A stretch of DNA of 64,000 nucleotides from PALSA-350 sp963834445 (GTDB lineage Bacteria > Acidobacteriota > Terriglobia > Terriglobales > Acidobacteriaceae): the NCBI GenBank assembly GCA_963834445.1, contig CAWIBU010000002.1, positions 1,054,001 to 1,118,000 on the forward strand. The letters are read 5' to 3'. A model generated the notes under the pieces. The model saw nothing but the letters and a program-made list of their open reading frames with translations. It did not search any database and was not told the DNA's origin. Shown piece after piece: positions 18,832-26,405 of the stretch. Position 1 is the first letter of the stretch. Each line of letters opens with the position of its first letter. Made by a program: the position numbers and the translations under genes.

Positions 18832-19269
18832 CTACGACGCTTTCGAGGTCAAGGTTGCTTTTTCCGCCAGGAACTGCTGCAGATACGTGTCCAGTTCCTC
18901 AAGCGAAAGCACCAGCTTGTCCACCGAGCACTGGATCATCAGGTTCACGGTTTGATATTTGAAATGCTCCCGCCAGTCGGTGTAAACGCCCACGCAGTGT
19001 TTGCCTAACCCTTTAGCGAACCCGAGCTCCCAGGCAGTGCCCGCATCCACATCCATGCCGTCGAGGTTGGCCACGATCAGATCCGCCCGGGTGAGTGCGT
19101 CGGTGTCGGACGCGAAAATTTTGGGAACGTCGCTCTTACTCTGAAGTTTCACGCCGTCACGCTGTGGAATATAGGTCGTGAAGCCAAGTTTGCGCGCCCG
19201 GCAATCGATTTCGCCATTCCACCATCGTTCTCCCTCGTTGAACAAGGGTCCGGCAATATAAGCGAGCAT
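18832..19269 (-). CDS. Nucleoside 2-deoxyribosyltransferase-like protein
   Basis: A 145-residue protein with the family's opening strand (LAYIAGPLFNEGERWW), the aspartate-rich nucleotide pocket (DTDALTRADLIVANLDGMDV) and the motif DAGTAWELGFAKGLGK, whose glutamate is the catalytic residue in this family (PF05014). Such enzymes cleave or exchange the base of 2'-deoxynucleosides, and some members act on cyclic or modified nucleotides. I start at the ATG at 19269, preceded by GAGAGG. It lies between the kinase gene and a broken tRNA gene. The general family is clear. The substrate is not. Confidence 0.85.
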   Translation of the reverse strand: MLAYIAGPLFNEGERWWNGEIDCRARKLGFTTYIPQRDGVKLQSKSDVPKIFASDTDALTRADLIVANLDGMDVDAGTAWELGFAKGLGKHCVGVYTDWREHFKYQTVNLMIQCSVDKLVLSLEELDTYLQQFLAEKATLTSKAS

Positions 19270-19340
19270 GTAGCACCTCTCATTTGGAGCGTTTTGAACC
19301 AACCAAAAATGGATCGAGGTTCGCTAAACCATTCAAGACA

Positions 19341-19385
19341 CGGTGGGTATGCGGAGACTCGAACCCCTGATCTCGACCGTGTCAA
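19341..19385 (-). pseudogene. 3' half of a tRNA-Val(GAC)-like gene
   Basis: On the minus strand the segments fit tRNA geometry exactly: anticodon loop TTGACAC (anticodon GAC), stem strand GGTCG, 5-base variable loop AGATC, T arm AGGGG-TTCGAGT-CTCCG, 7-base acceptor strand CATACCC, discriminator A, then CCG in place of CCA. The sequence 5' of the anticodon loop (ATGAT) does not pair with GGTCG, and no D arm or 5' acceptor strand follows. The homology thus stops exactly at the anticodon loop, as expected for a scar left by site-specific integration into a tRNA gene. Confidence 0.75.
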
Positions 19386-19790
19386 ATCATCGCACAAGGC
19401 CGGACGGAGCGACAAGCAGGAATACGGCTAATACAGACGAGCCCGCAGGCGTTGCTTACCATGATCGGAAGCAACCCGAAGGCCGTCCTCAAAGTGTTCC
19501 ATCAGGGCCGGTGAGGAAGTGTGCCGGGATTTGAGGGAAATCGCGCAGATCAGGCCATTCCCCCAACCCGTTCCCCATTCCGGTCCAGTGTAGTGGGTCG
19601 TTCATAACGTCCCGGTATGTCCGCCAAACTGTCGGGCGCCTAGTCCCGCAGGGACGACTGAACGTAGCCCAGGATGAAATCCTGGGTAACGAAAGCAAAA
19701 CAGAGCAGTCCCGTAGGGACGACTGAAAGTCAGTCTTGTCCAAATTGACGATTTGCGACTCCTATCTCGCCCCCCAAACAAATTTGTCAT
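19386..19790. other. Gene-free segment with short palindromic repeats
   Basis: No credible gene. Two copies of the palindromic word AGTCCCGYAGGGACGACTGAA (about 19642 and 19708) surround a hairpin CCCAGGATGAAATCCTGGG. This is the look of an intergenic palindromic repeat and not of a coding region. Confidence 0.55.
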
Positions 19791-19898
19791 CCCGAGCGGC
19801 TGACTTGCCTGCGGCAAGTTAAGGATGGAATGAACGCGGAGAGCGTTTGCTTTTCAAACCCGTCCCTCAAGCAAATTTGTCATCCCGACCGTAGCGTA

Positions 19899-20003
19899 CC
19901 CGAGTTCCTGTTTCGCCATGTCAGACAGATCCACGTGTGCGGCTTTCATTAAGGAAAGCCGCATGAAGTTCGGCAGCGCCATCAACCTCGACAGGAATTC
20001 GGG
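19899..20003 (+). repeat. 105-bp palindromic element, copy 1
   Basis: Bounded by 13-bp near-inverted termini (CCCGAGTTCCTGT at 19899-19911 and ACAGGAATTCGGG at 19991-20003) with an internal hairpin GCGGCTTTC..GAAAGCCGC. It sits inside the outer repeat, splitting GTCATCCCGACCGTAG from the GGAGGGATCTG block. Confidence 0.85.
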
Positions 20004-20204
20004 GTAGCGAAGCGGAGGGATCTGTGGTGCGCCTTTCCCCCAAACCAAGGCCCTCCAAGTGAGCTCGCAAATCCGGCCCCAGCCATTTTGTTCATTGGGA
20101 GGAGCCGACTTGCCTGTCGGCAAGTTAAGGGAGGAATGAACGAGCTGAGCGCTTGTTTTTTTATTTCGTCCCCCCAACAAATTTGTCATCCCGACCGTAG
20201 CGTA

Positions 20205-20309
20205 CCCGAATTCCTGTTTCGCTACGTCAGACAGATCCGCGTGTGCGGCTTTCATTAAGGAAAGCCGCATGAAGTTTGCCAGCGCCACCAGCTTCGACAG
20301 GAATTCGGG
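20205..20309 (+). repeat. 105-bp palindromic element, copy 2
   Basis: The same 105-base length as copy 1, with perfect 13-bp inverted termini CCCGAATTCCTGT / ACAGGAATTCGGG and the same internal hairpin. It lies in the same position within the second tandem unit. Confidence 0.87.
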
Positions 20310-20500
20310 GGAGCGAAGTGGAGGGACCTGCTGTGCGCCTTTCCCCCAAACCAAGGCCCTACGCGTGAGCTCACAAATCCGGCCCCAGCATTTTGTTCAT
20401 TAGGACCGAAGTGTAGATGGGCCTGCGGTCCACCCAAGGTGATGAAAAACTGCTCCTGTTCCGCAATCTTCTCCCCTGGAAGCTCCCCTCTCCCCTTGTC

Positions 20501-20540
20501 ATCCCGACCGGAGCGGTAGCGTAGTGGAGGGACCTCTGTG
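20501..20540 (+). repeat. Partial outer repeat
   Basis: GTCATCCCGACCGGAGCGGT followed by AGCGTAGTGGAGGGACCTCT. It contains the left and right words of the outer repeat without the 105-bp insert. The right part then diverges. Confidence 0.55.
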
Positions 20541-20579
20541 TGGATGCTCTTTCTTGGGAATGTTTTTCGACAGAGCGTA

Positions 20580-20684
20580 CCCGAATTCCTGTTTCGCTAC
20601 GTCAGACAGATCCACGTGTGCGGCTTTCATCAAGGAAAGCCGCATGAAGTCCGCCAACGCCACCACCCTCGACAGGAATTCGGG
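20580..20684 (+). repeat. 105-bp palindromic element, copy 3
   Basis: Exactly 105 bases between CCCGAATTCCTGT (20580-20592) and ACAGGAATTCGGG (20672-20684), with the internal GCGGCTTTC/GAAAGCCGC hairpin. The left flank (CAGAGCGTA) differs from the usual outer repeat. The right flank is the usual GTAGTGGAGGGACCTGCTG. Confidence 0.87.
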
Positions 20685-20842
20685 GTAGCGTAGTGGAGGG
20701 ACCTGCTGTGCGCCTGCGCCCCGAGCGAAGTACCCACCGGTGAGGTGAGCTCTCGACAAGGCATTCGGAAAGGCTCTGCGAGCTCATGGCTCAGGCCTTG
20801 GTTTGGGGTGGAGGCGCACAGCAGGTCCCTCCACTTCGCTCC

Positions 20843-20947
20843 CCCGAATTCCTGTCGAGGCTGGTGGCGCTGGCAAACTTCATGCGGCTTTCCTTAATGA
20901 AAGCCGCACACGCGGATCTGTCTGACGTAGCGAAACAGGAATTCGGG
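20843..20947 (-). repeat. 105-bp palindromic element, copy 4 (inverted)
   Basis: The same element in opposite orientation, again exactly 105 bases with perfect 13-bp termini, inside an inverted outer repeat (about 20795-20985). It lies about 250 bp upstream of the Mn-catalase gene. Confidence 0.87.
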
Positions 20948-21196
20948 TACGCTTCGGTCGGGATGACAAATTTGTCTGGGGGCAAGGTCGAAACTGCATC
21001 ATCACGTAACGAATGCAGTGGCTACTCACGACGACGCCTGCGAATAAAACACGCCCGGCGAACGTGATGCTCGAACAGCGCATCCTAACCACAAGAGCCA
21101 AGACGGAAAGAAGATCGCAGCGGCTCTTAAGCGCAAGTCAGGACCGTACACGCCAACGCTGAACAACCCCAAGCTAAAAGTGAAGGAGACTTACCT

Positions 21197-22069
21197 ATGT
21201 ATCACCACGTGAAAAAGCTGATGTACACCGTCGACGTTGGAGAAGCCGATCCCAGGTTTGGCAAAATGCTATTGGAGCAATTCGGCGGAGCGAACGGAGA
21301 ACTCGCCGCGGCCATGCAGTATTCAATTCAGGGGATCAACTGTGAAGATGCGGCGCGCAAAGATCTTCTGATGGATATCGGAACAGAAGAACTGAGCCAC
21401 CTCGAGATAGTAGGCGCGTTGATCAGAATGCATCTCAAGCCGATGAAGAGTAGTCGTGAAGCCGCCGAGGCCGATCCTTTGGTTGCCATCGCCGGGGGCG
21501 GAGGGGTGTCCCTCTTTGACTCCATGGGTAATGCCTGGACTTCGACTTATCTCAAGGTTACCGGAGACTTGGCTGTAGACCTGCGCAGCAACATCGCCGC
21601 TGAGGCACGCGCCAAGATTGTGTACGAGCGGCTCATCAGCTTCACGCAGGACCAGGGTTCTAAGCAGGCTTTGCAATTTCTGATGACCCGGGAAGTCACC
21701 CACATGCGCGCTTTTACCGCGGCCTTGGACAGCATGGATAAGCCGCAATTTGCCGTCGGGATCATTGCGCCTACACCGGTGTTGGTGGATCAGTTTTTCA
21801 ATGCGTCCACGGGAGAGAGTCAATATGGTGAGAGCGACTTCGTCGGTCCCTGGAATCATGGCAGCGGCTTAGTTCCTGTTGACTCGGAAATAAAAGGCGG
21901 CAAGGGACTGGATGTTACTCCATATAATCCTCAGCCCGGTACCGAGAAAACATCTCCAGTTGATTCAACACCTGTTGGAGAGTTCACCAACGGTGTAGGA
22001 AAAAAACAGGCTGCAATGCACGACCAAGCCCGCGCTAAGGCGGCCCAGAACGCAGCGGTAGAAGCTTAG
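21197..22069 (+). CDS. Manganese (non-heme) catalase
   Basis: A 290-residue member of the dimanganese catalase family, the usual length. The metal ligands are visible in the four-helix bundle: Glu35 (GANGELAAAMQYS), Glu65 and His68 (GTEELSHLE), the glutamate of EARAKIVYERL, and Glu/His of TREVTHMRAF. The C-terminal tail is the typical extended, polar arm. It splits hydrogen peroxide into water and oxygen in the cytoplasm. AAGGAG lies before the ATG. It is a single-gene unit between the repeat field upstream and a strong hairpin 8 bases after its stop. Confidence 0.95.
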   Translation: MYHHVKKLMYTVDVGEADPRFGKMLLEQFGGANGELAAAMQYSIQGINCEDAARKDLLMDIGTEELSHLEIVGALIRMHLKPMKSSREAAEADPLVAIAGGGGVSLFDSMGNAWTSTYLKVTGDLAVDLRSNIAAEARAKIVYERLISFTQDQGSKQALQFLMTREVTHMRAFTAALDSMDKPQFAVGIIAPTPVLVDQFFNASTGESQYGESDFVGPWNHGSGLVPVDSEIKGGKGLDVTPYNPQPGTEKTSPVDSTPVGEFTNGVGKKQAAMHDQARAKAAQNAAVEA

Positions 22070-22077
22070 CCTTTTGA

Positions 22078-22119
22078 GGGTGGCCCATTCAAGCCAAAAG
22101 CGGCTTGAATGGGCCACCC
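22078..22119. terminator. 18-bp perfect hairpin after Mn-catalase
   Basis: GGGTGGCCCATTCAAGCC pairs fully with GGCTTGAATGGGCCACCC around a 6-base loop, starting 8 bases after the stop codon. No T tract follows, so it may be an intergenic palindromic repeat that also ends or stabilises the transcript. The opening GGGTGGCCCA recurs at 55851. Confidence 0.6.
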
Positions 22120-22165
22120 AACCAGTTACTGATAAAAAGCCTCTCAAAGCTGGATCGCTAAGAAC

Positions 22166-22245
22166 CTACTGCCAGCCTCCGCCGAGCGCGCCGTAGAGCT
22201 GAACCAGACTCAGAGCTTCGCCTTGTTGCGCCGTGGCCAGGTTAA
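22166..22245 (-). pseudogene. 3' relic of an RND outer-membrane factor gene
   Basis: Translated on the minus strand this gives LNLATAQQGEALSLVQLYGA then LGGGWQ and stop, nearly identical to the last 26 residues of the intact outer-membrane factor at 41847. DNA similarity continues some 30 bases past the stop codon on the downstream side and ends abruptly at about 22246. It is a duplicated gene end left alone, with no reading frame upstream. Confidence 0.8.
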
Positions 22246-22365
22246 GCTGCACCCCAATGAATTGTGTACGCTACGTTACACAATGCCTCTTTCCCGTTGG
22301 AGTACCTTTCGTCTGCGCCCGCCAGAGTCCTGATCTAGTATCGTAGTTTCTGGGCCATAAAAAAA

Positions 22366-22917
22366 ATGTCAACCATGGATGTCACCATCTGCGGGCTCGA
22401 TGAGCTCGCCCTCCACCGCCAATCCAGCCAGACCCACGTGCTGTCGATTACAGATCCGGACTGGCCTGAACTGGAAGAGTTCGATCTTTGGGATCCTCAT
22501 GACCGGCTCAAGCTCCGTTTCCACGACGAGATCGATCCGCACAGCAACATGGAACCGCCAACCGCTGAACATGTCGCCACGCTTTTGCAGTTCGGGCGCG
22601 CCCTGCCCCTGGACGAGCCGGTGCGCCTGCTCGTTCATTGCCACGCCGGTATTTCGCGTTCGACCGCCGCGGCCATTCTTCTGCTGGCTCAGCGAGAGCC
22701 GTCGCGCGATCCGCAGGACATCGTTACGTTCATCGCGCGCCACCGTCCGCAGGCGTGGCCCAACCTCAGGATGATTGAAATGGGCGACCGCCTGCTCGAT
22801 CGTAGGGGCGCTCTCGTCGAGGCCGTGCGACGGCGCTATCGGGAGGTGGTAGCCGCGCGTCCCGAGTTTGCCGCGGAAATGCGAGCCAAAGGCCGCGACC
22901 GCGAAGTGGACGCCTAG
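22366..22917 (+). CDS. Tyrosine phosphatase-like protein
   Basis: A 183-residue protein with the phosphatase active-site loop HCHAGISRST, in which Cys92 and Arg98 form the CX5R signature. An aspartate-containing loop lies upstream (LSITDPDWPELEEFD). It fits the predicted protein tyrosine/dual-specificity phosphatase group COG5350. The family hydrolyses phosphate esters through a cysteinyl intermediate, and the targets here are unknown. Two in-frame ATGs (22366 and 22375) are possible and no clear Shine-Dalgarno is present. The oxidoreductase gene starts 7 bases after its stop, so they are likely cotranscribed. Confidence 0.82.
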   Translation: MSTMDVTICGLDELALHRQSSQTHVLSITDPDWPELEEFDLWDPHDRLKLRFHDEIDPHSNMEPPTAEHVATLLQFGRALPLDEPVRLLVHCHAGISRSTAAAILLLAQREPSRDPQDIVTFIARHRPQAWPNLRMIEMGDRLLDRRGALVEAVRRRYREVVAARPEFAAEMRAKGRDREVDA

Positions 22918-22924
22918 GCATGGC

Positions 22925-23947
22925 ATGAAGAAAATTGGCTTCCTCTCCTTCGGCCATTGGACTCCTTCTCCGCAGTCACAAACGCAGTCGGCGGCGGACA
23001 CGCTTTTACAGTCCATCGACCTCGCTGTGGAGGCCGAGCGCCTGGGCATGGATGGAGCCTACTTCCGTGTTCATCACTTCGCGCGGCAATTGGCATCGCC
23101 GTTTCCCCTGCTGGCCGCGGCCGGGGCCAGGACACGGACGATTGAGCTTGGCACCGCGGTGATCGACATGCGCTATGAGAACCCCCCTTACATGGCGGAA
23201 GACGCCGGCGCCGCGGATCTGATCGCCGGTGGGCGCCTGCAGTTGGGCATCAGCCGCGGCTCGCCCGAGCAGGTCATCGAGGGCTGGCGCTATTTTGGCT
23301 TCAGCCCGCGCGAAGGTGAGGACGATGCGGAAATGGGCCGCCGCCACGCTCAAGAATTACTCGAACTGCTGCGCGGAAAGGGTTTTGCTCAGCCCAATCC
23401 ACGCCCCATGTTTGCCAACCCGCCGGGGCTGCTGCGTCTCGAGCCATACGCTGAAGGATTAAGAGATCGTATCTGGTGGGGGGCCGCTACCAATGCGACC
23501 GCTGTTTGGGCCGCGAAGCTGGGCATGAACCTGCAGTCTTCAACCCTCAAGTTTGATGAGACGGGTGAGCCGTTTCACATCCAGCAAGCTGCCCAGATTC
23601 GCGTCTTTCGCGCCGCCTGGAAGCAGGCCGGCCACGCGCGCACGCCGCGCGTTTCCGTGAGCCGCAGCATCTTTCCTTTGCTCGACGACCGGGATCGGGC
23701 GTATTTCGGACGAGGCGGTCAGCAAGAGGACACGATCGGCTTCATCGACCAGGGCACGCGGGCGATCTTCGGCCGTGGGTATGCTGCGGAACCGGATGTT
23801 CTGATCGAACAGCTGAGGAAAGACGAGGCGATCGCTGAGGCGGACACTCTGTTGTTAACCGTACCCAATCAACTGGGCGTCGCCTACAACGCGCATATCA
23901 TCGAGGCGATGATGACGACGGTCGCCCCAGCTCTCGGTTGGCGCTAG
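22925..23947 (+). CDS. Luciferase-like flavin-dependent oxidoreductase
   Basis: A 340-residue LLM-class protein. Landmarks are the N-terminal strand MKKIGFLSFGHW, RTIELGTAVIDMRYENPPYM, the flavin-binding region AGGRLQLGISRGSPEQVIEG and a barrel C-terminus (LLTVPNQLGVAYNAHI). Relatives use reduced FMN or F420 to oxidise aldehydes, alkanesulfonates and other small molecules. I start at the ATG at 22925, 7 bases after the phosphatase gene. The longer frame would overlap that gene and adds no family sequence. The substrate is unknown. Confidence 0.88.
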   Translation: MKKIGFLSFGHWTPSPQSQTQSAADTLLQSIDLAVEAERLGMDGAYFRVHHFARQLASPFPLLAAAGARTRTIELGTAVIDMRYENPPYMAEDAGAADLIAGGRLQLGISRGSPEQVIEGWRYFGFSPREGEDDAEMGRRHAQELLELLRGKGFAQPNPRPMFANPPGLLRLEPYAEGLRDRIWWGAATNATAVWAAKLGMNLQSSTLKFDETGEPFHIQQAAQIRVFRAAWKQAGHARTPRVSVSRSIFPLLDDRDRAYFGRGGQQEDTIGFIDQGTRAIFGRGYAAEPDVLIEQLRKDEAIAEADTLLLTVPNQLGVAYNAHIIEAMMTTVAPALGWR

Positions 23948-24000
23948 TGTAGTCCGTCACTCATAGAGCCGTTTTTCTTCTTGCCCTCAAGCGAACCCGC

Positions 24001-24108
24001 GGGTGCCCCATATCTCGCTCGTTTTTCGCGAGATGTGGGATACCACGGTCCTCTCTCCTGGACCCTGGCAGTGAAGACAAAATTGGACGGTTGGCGCGGT
24101 GGAATCAC
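24001..24108 (+). repeat. Dispersed hairpin repeat, copy 2
   Basis: The first 46 bases match copy 1 at 4616, including the complete CCCATATCTCGC / GCGAGATGTGGG stem. Looser similarity follows through GGTGGAATCACGCC. It lies between the oxidoreductase gene and the Abi_C gene. Confidence 0.8.
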
Positions 24109-24236
24109 GCCAACATTGCGACGACCCGAATCTACGACCACCGCAAGACTAGGCCTGAGGACAGCCCCACATTTAACATCACCTATTAAGCGAGTGGATG
24201 AGATCTTTGCGTTTGAACGAAGAACGGTGAGACAGC

Positions 24237-24983
24237 TTGACCAGTCTTTCGGAACAAATCGAAGCGCTACAAAACCTCCTGATCGCACAAGCAACGGGAG
24301 GAAGTGGCGACAATCGCCAGTACCAAGCGCTGCGCCAGGAAATTGTCAGCAATCCCATCCTGAAAGACATTGCGCCGCGATTCCTCAGGACGTGCCGAAC
24401 TCTGAGTGAATTCTGGCAGTTCATCAAATACGAATACGCGCGGTACGAAGAGAGGAGGAACTTTGTCTGGGAGTCGTTTCGCCCTCTCTTTGAGCGAATC
24501 GAAGGAACTGCCGCAGCACCCTCCGACCATGATGTAGGGGTCGCTCTCGAAAAGTTTGACCCGGCGACAGTTCACCGTCTCTGGCTAAAGGCAATGGAAC
24601 GTCGCGAGGTCGACCCAGAAGGGGCCATCACACTGGCGCGGACGCTTTTGGAGGCCGTTTGTAAGCACATTCTCGATGAGCGAAACATTAACTACGAACC
24701 TGATGGCGATTTGCCAGGCCTCTACAAGATGACAGCAAAGTCCCTCAACATCGCGCCGAGTCAACATTCAGAAGCAATCTTCAAACAAATTTTAGGTGGA
24801 TGCACTGCTGTTGTGGAGGGTCTGGGGGCCTTACGCAATCGCTTGAGTGACGCCCACGGGCAAGGAAAAAGACCCGTAAAGCCTGCGCCGCGACACGCCG
24901 AGTTGGCTGTCAACTTGGCCGGCGCCGTGGCCATGTTTCTTGTATCAACGCACCAAACCATTCCAGAAAAGTCAGTTACATAG
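24237..24983 (+). CDS. Abi_C-type (abortive infection C-terminal-like) protein
   Basis: A 248-residue soluble protein. The C-terminal half (about 105-245) matches the abortive-infection C-terminal domain family (Abi_C, PF14355): EGAITLARTLLEAVCKHIL, YEPDGDLPGLYKMTAKSLNI and EGLGALRNRLSDAHGQGKRP, ending with a conserved hydrophobic helix. The N-terminal half is unrecognised. Abi_C domains occur in phage-exclusion and restriction-associated proteins and are often all that is annotated. The start is probably TTG at 24237 preceded by GGTGAGA. The gene stands alone between repeats and an unrelated transporter operon, which suggests an acquired gene. Confidence 0.72.
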   Translation: MTSLSEQIEALQNLLIAQATGGSGDNRQYQALRQEIVSNPILKDIAPRFLRTCRTLSEFWQFIKYEYARYEERRNFVWESFRPLFERIEGTAAAPSDHDVGVALEKFDPATVHRLWLKAMERREVDPEGAITLARTLLEAVCKHILDERNINYEPDGDLPGLYKMTAKSLNIAPSQHSEAIFKQILGGCTAVVEGLGALRNRLSDAHGQGKRPVKPAPRHAELAVNLAGAVAMFLVSTHQTIPEKSVT

Positions 24984-25103
24984 CCGTTGATTTGTGCGTT
25001 GACACAGCCGTTACTAGTCTGCATAACGGGCCTGCTTCCGAGGTCACGACTGTTGGGGATGGATATCCTGTCCCCTATCTGTGCACTTGGTCCGAGACCG
25101 TTC

Positions 25104-26405
25104 CTACCGCTTTCGTGAATGGGAAAACCGGATCGCTGTCATGTAGAGTAGGCCTGACAAGGCCATCGCCGGAGCGGCAACGCCGCAAAGCGCCAGGGAT
25201 AAATGCTGCGATTGTGCCGCTGCCGGCAGCCAGGCAGCGCCAAACGCGGCCCTTCGTCCGGCAGCTTGCTGCAGCCTGCTGGAGATGTTTCCAATCAAAG
25301 GCTCCGAGATGGCATCCCCAAACACATGGATGACGGTTAGCAGCACGGCCGTTGCCGTTGCACGCAGACCAGGGATCACGATCGTGACCAGGATGGTGAA
25401 GACGATCCCAGTACTCATGTTTGCAAGAAACACCTCGCTGAAGATCGCTGCATCGAGTGCAGAGCCCTTCTGGAGGAGAATGAAGCCAATAATCGGCGGT
25501 ACCGATGCCAACGAAGTTACGACGCAAATCCAGTAGTAAATCACCCACGATCGCCGCGCGAAATGGTCGGCGAGGATTCCCCCCAGCAGCGGACCAAGTG
25601 TTCCGGCGACCAGGACGACCAATCCATACGTGCTATTCGCCTGGGCCAGTGGTATGCCCTTGTCTCTCTGCAGGATGGTGGGCAGCCAGAACTCGATGGG
25701 ATTGTAGGCGAACAATTGGACCGTGTAGGCGAAGGCTAGCAACAGGTAAGCGCGATTGCCCGCCAGGCTGCGAAGTGCCTCGCCGATCCGCGGCCGGTCG
25801 GCGGGCTCGCCAGGATCCAGTCCACCCCGTTTCGGTTCCGGATAGAGCCATATCGCCAGCGCCATCACCAGGCCCGGTACACCCACCAGGAGACATGCGA
25901 CCCTCCACCCGTAAATCGACGCGATGAGCCCGCTGAGAAATACTCCGAGTGCCGCTCCGACCGGGGATGCGATATAGAAGAAGGACATCGCCGAGCCGCG
26001 CTTACCGGGGGGAAAAACATCGGCAATCATGCTTGGCGCCAGGCTCATGTACGTCGCTTCGCCCACGCCAACCACGGTGCGGGTGGCTGCCAGCTGGATG
26101 AAGTTGCGGGCTGCCCCGGCCGCGCCAGTAGCCAGGCTCCAGACGCTCACCGCAAGCGCGATCAAGCGGGCACGATGAGAACGATCGCCGATCCAGCCAA
26201 CGATCGGCGGAAGCACGGAATAAGGAATCAGAAAGGCTAAGCCAATCTCTCCCAACTGCGTATCGGAGAGATGAAGCTCCCGGCTGATTGGCTCGAGCAA
26301 GCCGCTGATGGTCAGGCGGTCAATGTAGTTGAGCAGGTTGATGACAAACAACAACCCCAGCAGTCCGCGACTGCCCCACGAATTCGACGATCGCAGCGTG
26401 GGCAC
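25104..26405 (-). CDS. MFS transporter
   Basis: A 433-residue protein with about 12 hydrophobic segments and the MFS loop signature GWIGDRSHRARLIALA between segments 2 and 3. The N-terminus LLFVINLLNYIDRLTISGLL is typical of spinster-like and hexuronate-type carriers. It is the last gene of an overlapping catabolic operon: its ATG immediately follows the stop of the S15-like hydrolase gene. From context it should carry the operon's product, a small peptide or amino acid, across the inner membrane, but family membership alone does not fix the substrate. Confidence 0.88.
   Translation of the reverse strand: MPTLRSSNSWGSRGLLGLLFVINLLNYIDRLTISGLLEPISRELHLSDTQLGEIGLAFLIPYSVLPPIVGWIGDRSHRARLIALAVSVWSLATGAAGAARNFIQLAATRTVVGVGEATYMSLAPSMIADVFPPGKRGSAMSFFYIASPVGAALGVFLSGLIASIYGWRVACLLVGVPGLVMALAIWLYPEPKRGGLDPGEPADRPRIGEALRSLAGNRAYLLLAFAYTVQLFAYNPIEFWLPTILQRDKGIPLAQANSTYGLVVLVAGTLGPLLGGILADHFARRSWVIYYWICVVTSLASVPPIIGFILLQKGSALDAAIFSEVFLANMSTGIVFTILVTIVIPGLRATATAVLLTVIHVFGDAISEPLIGNISSRLQQAAGRRAAFGAAWLPAAAQSQHLSLALCGVAAPAMALSGLLYMTAIRFSHSRKR

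Larger units (their letters stand above)
19796..20405 (+). repeat. Two tandem units of about 305 bp
   Basis: Unit 1 (about 19796-20100) and unit 2 (about 20101-20405) share the same order of blocks: GACTTGCCTG..CGGCAAG hairpin, GGAATGAACG, CAAATTTGTCATCCCGACCG, a 105-bp palindromic insert, GGAGGGAYCTG, GCGCCTTTCCCCCAAACCAA and TCCGGCCCCAGC. The arrangement indicates a tandem duplication followed by drift. Confidence 0.75.

Noticed and set aside
19854..20354. Open frame of 166 codons on the minus strand through the repeat field, with similar frames at 20499-20759 and 20786-21067
   Set aside because: The similar peptides (for example ANFMRLSLMKAAHADLSDVA) are translations of the 105-bp palindromic element and its flanks. 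Frames occur in either orientation, have no ribosome-binding sites, and end wherever the repeats diverge.
19880..20990. Regularly spaced repeats that might suggest a CRISPR array
   Set aside because: The repeats are 105 bp or longer, palindromic, unevenly spaced and partly inverted, and no cas genes are present.
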